A DNA stretch of 48,084 nt from Coriobacteriaceae bacterium AM113-163 (lineage in GTDB: Bacteria > Actinomycetota > Coriobacteriia > Coriobacteriales > Coriobacteriaceae). Below the pieces are notes generated by a model. That model had not been told where the DNA came from, ran no database searches, and saw only the letters and a list, made by a program, of their open reading frames with translations. The stretch spans positions 105,625-153,708 of the forward strand of contig JAQDWB010000007.1 of assembly GCA_027673765.1 (NCBI GenBank). The letters are read 5' to 3'. This document shows positions 44,104-48,084 of this stretch, piece after piece (position 1 is the first letter of the stretch; the number at the start of each line of letters is the position of its first letter). The translations under genes were made by a program, and so were the position numbers.

Positions 44104-46344
44104 CTATTTCTTAAACCGTGCACCCTGGCGTTTTCTGCCCGATGCGAACGTGGAACCCTTGCGGGCCTGCGAACGTAAGCGCTCGATCGTCTCGTCCTCA
44201 GACGCACCCTCAAGCATCGCCCGAATCTGAACGACGGCATCGCGCAGGCGCGCCGCCTCCTCAAAGTCCATGGCGGCAGAAGCGTTGCGCATATCCTCCT
44301 CCATGGTCTCGACGATCCGCACGAGCTCATCGTGCGGCAACTCCTTGAACTGCTCAGCAAGCGTCTGCTCGGACGATACCGTCTCCGGCGCAGCACCCTC
44401 GCCGTTTTCATCGGGCGTATAGAACGCGCCATGCCCCAACGAATCGCCCTTCGAACGCCCCTTAGAGCCAACGGTTTTCTCCGCCTCGGCAATAAAGCTC
44501 GAGATGTCATTGATGGCCTTGCGAACCGTCTTGGGCACGATGCCGTGCTCTTCGTTATAGGCCATCTGGATCTCGCGTCGACGCTGCGTCTCCTCAATCG
44601 CCTCTCTCATCGAATCGGTCACGACGTCCGCGTACATGATGACTTCGCCATCGGCGTTACGGGCCGCGCGGCCAATCGTCTGAATCAGCGAACGGCGGTT
44701 GCGCAAGAAGCCTTCCTTATCGGCATCGAGAATTGCCACCAGTGAGACCTCGGGAAGATCCAAGCCCTCGCGAAGCAGGTTGATGCCAACGAGAACATCG
44801 ATCTTGCCCTCGCGCAGCGTTCGCAGGATCTCGACACGGTCCATTGTCGCCGTATCAGAATGCATGTAATTGACCTTAATGCCGGCATCAAGCAGATGGT
44901 CGGTCAGGTCCTCGGCCATGCGCTTGGTGAGCGTGGTCACCAGCACGCGCTCCTTGCGGGCAACGCGCTCGCGAATCTCGTCCTCAAGATCGTCAATCTG
45001 CCCACGAACCGGACGCACATCGATCTTGGGGTCGAGCAGACCGGTCGGACGAATAATCTGCTCCACGTCGTTTTGGCTCACCCGCAGCTCGTAGTCGCCC
45101 GGCGTGGCCGAAACATAGATAAACTGGGGTATCCTCGCCTCAAACTCATCGAAGCGAAGCGGACGGTTATCGAGCGCCGACGGAAGACGAAAACCATGCT
45201 CAACAAGCGTAACTTTGCGCGAACGGTCACCTTCGTGCATGCCGCGAATCTGCGGCACCGTCACATGGCTCTCGTCGATGATGCAGAGCATGTCCTTGGG
45301 AAAGTAATCGATCAGGGTAAACGGCGGCTCGCCCGGCTTACGTCCATCCAGATGACGCGAGTAGTTCTCGATGCCGTTGCAAAAGCCCATCGTCTCGAGC
45401 ATTTCGAGATCATAATCGGTACGTTGCTGCAGGCGCTGTGCCTCGAGCAACTTGTCGGTCGCCTTGAGCTCCGCCACACGCTTCTCGCATTCTTCGCTGA
45501 TCGATTTCAGGGCCGCCTTGACCTTAGGTTTCTCGGTCACGTAGTGGGAGGCCGGCCACACGGGAATAGCTTCATACTCACGTAGCATTTCGCCGGTGAC
45601 CTCATCGATCTCGGCAATCAGCTCGACCTCGTCGCCAAAGAACTCAAAGCGCAACGGGTGCTCCGCATAGGGCGGATACACATCGACGACATCGCCACGT
45701 ACGCGGAACGTACCACGCGCCAGGTCATAGTCATTACGGTCGTATTGAATGTCGATGAGCGCATGGATAAAGTCATCGCGCTCGAGCGGCACCTTCTTGT
45801 CGACGTTCGGCGCCAGGCCCGCATAGTCCTCGGGAGAGCCGATACCGTAGATGCACGAGACCGATGCGACGACGATCACATCGCGTCGAGAAAGCAGCGA
45901 TGCCGTCGCCTGATGGCGCAGCATCTCGACCTCTTCGTTAATCGAGGAGTCTTTCTCGATATATGTATCGCTTTGCGGTACATACGCCTCGGGCTGATAG
46001 TAGTCGTAGTACGAGACAAAGTAGACCACAGCGTTGTTGGGAAAGAACTCTTTGAGCTCGCTCGCAAGCTGAGCGGCGAGCGTTTTATTGGGAGCCATGA
46101 CCAGCGTCGGCTTCCCCAGGGCCTCAATAGTCTTAGCCATCGTGAAAGTCTTGCCCGAACCGGTCACGCCCAGCAAAACCTGATAGCGATCTCCGTCCCT
46201 CACACCCTGCACAAGCGACTCAATAGCCTTAGGCTGAGAACCTGCAGGCTCATAGGGAGACACGACCTCAAACGGCACCTCAGAGCCCTCAACGCCAAAA
46301 CGTTTGAGCTCTCCGCCAACACGCTCAACTTCAAAATCCGCCAT
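44104..46344 (-). CDS. uvrB: Excinuclease ABC subunit B
   Basis: A 746-residue helicase-like damage-verification subunit. Walker A GVTGSGKT (59-66), the beta-hairpin region [21 protein letters not shown]-type DESH (~346) and helicase motif QTIGRAARN are present, with a C-terminal UVR motif near 690-725 ([14 protein letters not shown]). It is longer than the typical 660-690 residues, mainly through an acidic insert near the C-terminus ([14 protein letters not shown]). TTAGGAG precedes the ATG. Confidence 0.96.
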   Translation of the reverse strand: MADFEVERVGGELKRFGVEGSEVPFEVVSPYEPAGSQPKAIESLVQGVRDGDRYQVLLGVTGSGKTFTMAKTIEALGKPTLVMAPNKTLAAQLASELKEFFPNNAVVYFVSYYDYYQPEAYVPQSDTYIEKDSSINEEVEMLRHQATASLLSRRDVIVVASVSCIYGIGSPEDYAGLAPNVDKKVPLERDDFIHALIDIQYDRNDYDLARGTFRVRGDVVDVYPPYAEHPLRFEFFGDEVELIAEIDEVTGEMLREYEAIPVWPASHYVTEKPKVKAALKSISEECEKRVAELKATDKLLEAQRLQQRTDYDLEMLETMGFCNGIENYSRHLDGRKPGEPPFTLIDYFPKDMLCIIDESHVTVPQIRGMHEGDRSRKVTLVEHGFRLPSALDNRPLRFDEFEARIPQFIYVSATPGDYELRVSQNDVEQIIRPTGLLDPKIDVRPVRGQIDDLEDEIRERVARKERVLVTTLTKRMAEDLTDHLLDAGIKVNYMHSDTATMDRVEILRTLREGKIDVLVGINLLREGLDLPEVSLVAILDADKEGFLRNRRSLIQTIGRAARNADGEVIMYADVVTDSMREAIEETQRRREIQMAYNEEHGIVPKTVRKAINDISSFIAEAEKTVGSKGRSKGDSLGHGAFYTPDENGEGAAPETVSSEQTLAEQFKELPHDELVRIVETMEEDMRNASAAMDFEEAARLRDAVVQIRAMLEGASEDETIERLRSQARKGSTFASGRKRQGARFKK

Positions 46345-46395
46345 GGATACTCCTAACTCATATATCTGCAGTATACGCAGGCGGCAGACATAGTC

Positions 46396-46977
46396 CTATA
46401 CGAACCGATCGGGGTAGAGGGTCTTGTAGCGAACCCAGGCATTATTGACGCGAATCAGATACGCCTGCGTCTCGGGAAAGGTGATTGCATTATGAAGCGA
46501 AGTGCTCTGCTGCGCCCAACCGTCGACATTGCCCATGCCAGCGTTATAGGCAGCAATGGCACTGTCGGTCGACCCGTTAAAATACGTTAGAAGATACGAA
46601 AGATACGCACAGCCAAACTCGATATTCGTAGCCGGATCGTTAAGGTTGTCAGCCGAATACTCCCCACCGTCGACAAGACCCTTGGCGATCATATCCTGGG
46701 CAGTCTCGGGCATCAGCTGCATCAATCCCTGAGCACCCTGATTCGACTCAGCCTCGGGATCCCAATTCGATTCCGACTTAATGACAGCGCACACCAGATA
46801 CGGATCCAGATTATGCGAAATACTCGATTGCTTTACATACGCCTCGTAGTCAATTGGATACAAAGGCTTAAAGAAGGCGGCAGGAGCATACGAGTAGACG
46901 AGCGAAATAAGGCCGAAGGCAAAAACGGCAGCCAGCGGTATAAGGCGATACCACGCAAAGAAACGTGTCTTAGGCAT
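46396..46977 (-). CDS. Lytic transglycosylase, SLT domain, membrane-anchored
   Basis: A 193-residue protein with an N-terminal transmembrane anchor (about 11-30) and an SLT/Slt70-type domain with catalytic Glu69 in KSESNWDP, then QGLMQLMPETA and AAYNAGMGNV motifs. It would cleave peptidoglycan glycan strands outside the membrane. The start is ATG 46977, six bases after AAGGAGG; ATG 46983 is too close. It overlaps coaE by eight bases. Confidence 0.9.
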   Translation of the reverse strand: MPKTRFFAWYRLIPLAAVFAFGLISLVYSYAPAAFFKPLYPIDYEAYVKQSSISHNLDPYLVCAVIKSESNWDPEAESNQGAQGLMQLMPETAQDMIAKGLVDGGEYSADNLNDPATNIEFGCAYLSYLLTYFNGSTDSAIAAYNAGMGNVDGWAQQSTSLHNAITFPETQAYLIRVNNAWVRYKTLYPDRFV

Positions 46978-47611
46978 CGGCATCCTCCTTATTCGCAGTG
47001 TCTATAAACCCATGGCATGCAAGCCATGAGTCAAGCTGCTCAAAGAGCGAATTATCACCTGCGGTATTATCAATCACCGTTGTAGCGAGATTGCACAGCT
47101 CAGACTCATCGGGCTGGCAAGCAGAACGGGCATCGAAATCAGATAGCTCCATGCCACGCTGAATAGCACGCTTGCGACGAACTGACAAAGGGGCGCTGAT
47201 GACCAGAATTTCATCAGCCAAGCCAAATGCATCCTCAAAACCAGTCGGGGCAGAAACCTCGACCACCGCAAAGGGGTAACGGGGAGACGAAACCGTACAA
47301 CAAACCGGATCGAGAATCCTAAGCGAAAGCTGTTCAATGAGAACGGGATGCACAAGGCCATTGAGCCGTGCGACCGAATCAGGAGAAGCGAAAGCTCGAG
47401 AAGCGAGGATGCTGCGGCGAATGCCGCCTTCCTCATCCAAAATGTCCCAACCGAATTCATCCGCGAGAGCATTGACAATATCAGAGCCCGGTACATACAG
47501 CGATTTTGCAAGCTCATCCAGATCGATAAGCATAGCGCCACGAGATTCGAAATAGCGGCAGGCAGTCGACTTACCCGAAGCAATATTGCCCAAGACAAAT
47601 ACGGTAAACAT
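46970..47611 (-). CDS. coaE: Dephospho-CoA kinase
   Basis: A 213-residue P-loop kinase phosphorylating dephospho-CoA in the last step of CoA synthesis. The P-loop is GNIASGKST (8-16), followed by MLIDLDELAKSLY. The start GGAGGAC/ATG 47611 is clear; a 64-residue in-frame upstream extension runs into the 5S terminator region and is not credible. Protein is slightly divergent: the usual LTGGIASGKS is VLGNIASGKS. Confidence 0.9.
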   Translation of the reverse strand: MFTVFVLGNIASGKSTACRYFESRGAMLIDLDELAKSLYVPGSDIVNALADEFGWDILDEEGGIRRSILASRAFASPDSVARLNGLVHPVLIEQLSLRILDPVCCTVSSPRYPFAVVEVSAPTGFEDAFGLADEILVISAPLSVRRKRAIQRGMELSDFDARSACQPDESELCNLATTVIDNTAGDNSLFEQLDSWLACHGFIDTANKEDADA

Positions 47612-47736
47612 CAAGTCCTCCCTAACGCCAATGGGAGTTATTATCGCGCAAATACAAAAGAAGGACTCAAAATACAGCCAAACAGTAAGACAAGCTAAAA
47701 GAAGGCGAGTTCTTGTATTACAGCTCTTTATAAAAC

Positions 47737-47770
47737 GCAAAAAAGGGGGAGGCCGCGAGGCCTCCCCCTT
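47737..47770 (-). terminator. rRNA operon terminator after 5S
   Basis: On the minus strand a perfect 12-bp stem (47743-47754 with 47759-47770) with a four-base loop is followed by TTTTTTGCG. It is the strongest intrinsic terminator in the window and ends the rRNA operon. Confidence 0.9.
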
Positions 47771-47804
47771 CTTAAAGTCATCCGACGGCTCGGTGCCGTC
47801 CACC

Positions 47805-47921
47805 GGTCAGCGGCGCCCTGGCCTCCCACGGGCTGGCCCCGCAGTACTCTCGGCGCGATGGGGCTTAGCTTCCGGGTTCGGAACGGGACCGGGCGTGCCC
47901 CCCATGCTCTGGCCGCTGACC
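47805..47921 (-). rRNA. rrf: 5S ribosomal RNA
   Basis: About 117 bases recognisable by the 5S pattern. On the plus strand they read GTACTCTCGGCGC and TTCCGGGTTCGGAACGGG, i.e. the reverse complement of the conserved 5S core. The terminal stem GGTCAGCGGC/GCCGCTGACC pairs, and CAC/GTG outside it extends the duplex, forming a probable processing stem. The exact mature ends are estimated. It continues the rRNA operon off the right edge. Confidence 0.93.
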
Positions 47922-48084
47922 GGTGGGCGGCGCCCACCGTTACGGTGTCCGGTATCGCATACACGTGCCCTGGGGGCCGCATGGCGCATAGGGGAGACGA
48001 CTCGGGGGCATCCTCGTGCCCGGACCGCGCGCATGGGCGCTGGGTCCCGCGGGCCGCGAGGTGCGGTTCCGGAAGAGCTCGGGC
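47922..48084 (-). other. 23S-5S intergenic spacer (partial)
   Basis: A GC-rich stretch between 5S and an expected 23S gene off the edge. A GGTGGG/CCCACC hairpin (47922-47938) follows the 5S end. I see no recognisable 23S 3' end sequence here, so 23S itself is outside the window. Confidence 0.7.

Noticed and set aside
47612..47803. Longer coaE N-terminus reaching into the 5S terminator region
   Set aside because: The extension has no family similarity and crosses the terminator stem; ATG 47611 has a clear GGAGGAC ribosome site.

Overview
The window reads as chromosomal DNA of a GC-rich, anaerobic-type Gram-positive actinobacterium of the class Coriobacteriia, most likely a Collinsella-like gut organism. 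This rests on gene content and protein style: WhiA/RapZ next to gapA, an SpoIIE/STAS partner-switching pair, MurJ, an LtaS-type enzyme, two peptide-family ABC systems and sialic-acid catabolism. The genus is inference. No phage, IS element or CRISPR array was seen.

Layout, left to right. Position 1-40 carries a minus-strand stable-RNA-type promoter pointing out of the window. Then come, all on the minus strand: a GH13 alpha-glucosidase (142-1875); a tRNA-Gly/tRNA-Cys/tRNA-Gly operon (2053-2354) with its own promoter and terminator; a signalling pair made of a fused STAS-HATPase protein and a PAS-GAF-PP2C phosphatase (2460-5630); and tRNA-Leu(GAG) (5690-5779). A 590-base intergenic region (5780-6370) holds two copies of a ~125-bp structured palindrome facing each other, with other hairpins between them. 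An oligopeptide ABC operon follows (oppA-B-C-D-F, transcribed from 12314 down to 6371). Next are secG and the lower-glycolysis block gapA-pgk-tpiA-gpmI (17700 down to 13025), preceded by rapZ-whiA.

From 30211 down to 19852 lies one long minus-strand operon that appears to import and degrade sialic acid: a Tat-type lipoprotein binding protein, a permease, a permease-ATPase fusion, a second ATPase, a CE7 acetylesterase and a degenerate CE7 paralogue, an N-acetylneuraminate-lyase-like aldolase, a ROK sugar kinase and NanE. It would take free, possibly O-acetylated sialic acid to GlcNAc-6-P. No sialidase is encoded here. It sits between uvrC and rapZ, genes that I recall as neighbours in many actinobacteria.

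The right part holds housekeeping genes: uvrC, murJ, a YbaK deacylase and uvrA (minus); an LtaS-type membrane enzyme, an Mrp ATPase and two flavoproteins (plus, 37916-44038); then uvrB, a lytic transglycosylase and coaE (minus). The window ends in the 3' part of an rRNA operon: a 5S gene on the minus strand with a strong terminator and part of the 23S-5S spacer. All three nucleotide-excision-repair genes (uvrA, uvrB, uvrC) lie within about 16 kb.

The least ordinary signals are the pair of structured palindromes with covarying stems (5924-6048 and 6231-6354), the catalytically degenerate esterase paired with an intact one, the permease-ATPase fusion, the nested inverted repeats upstream of the sialic-acid operon, and an A-tract plus CTTGC promoter signature shared by three stable-RNA-type promoters.
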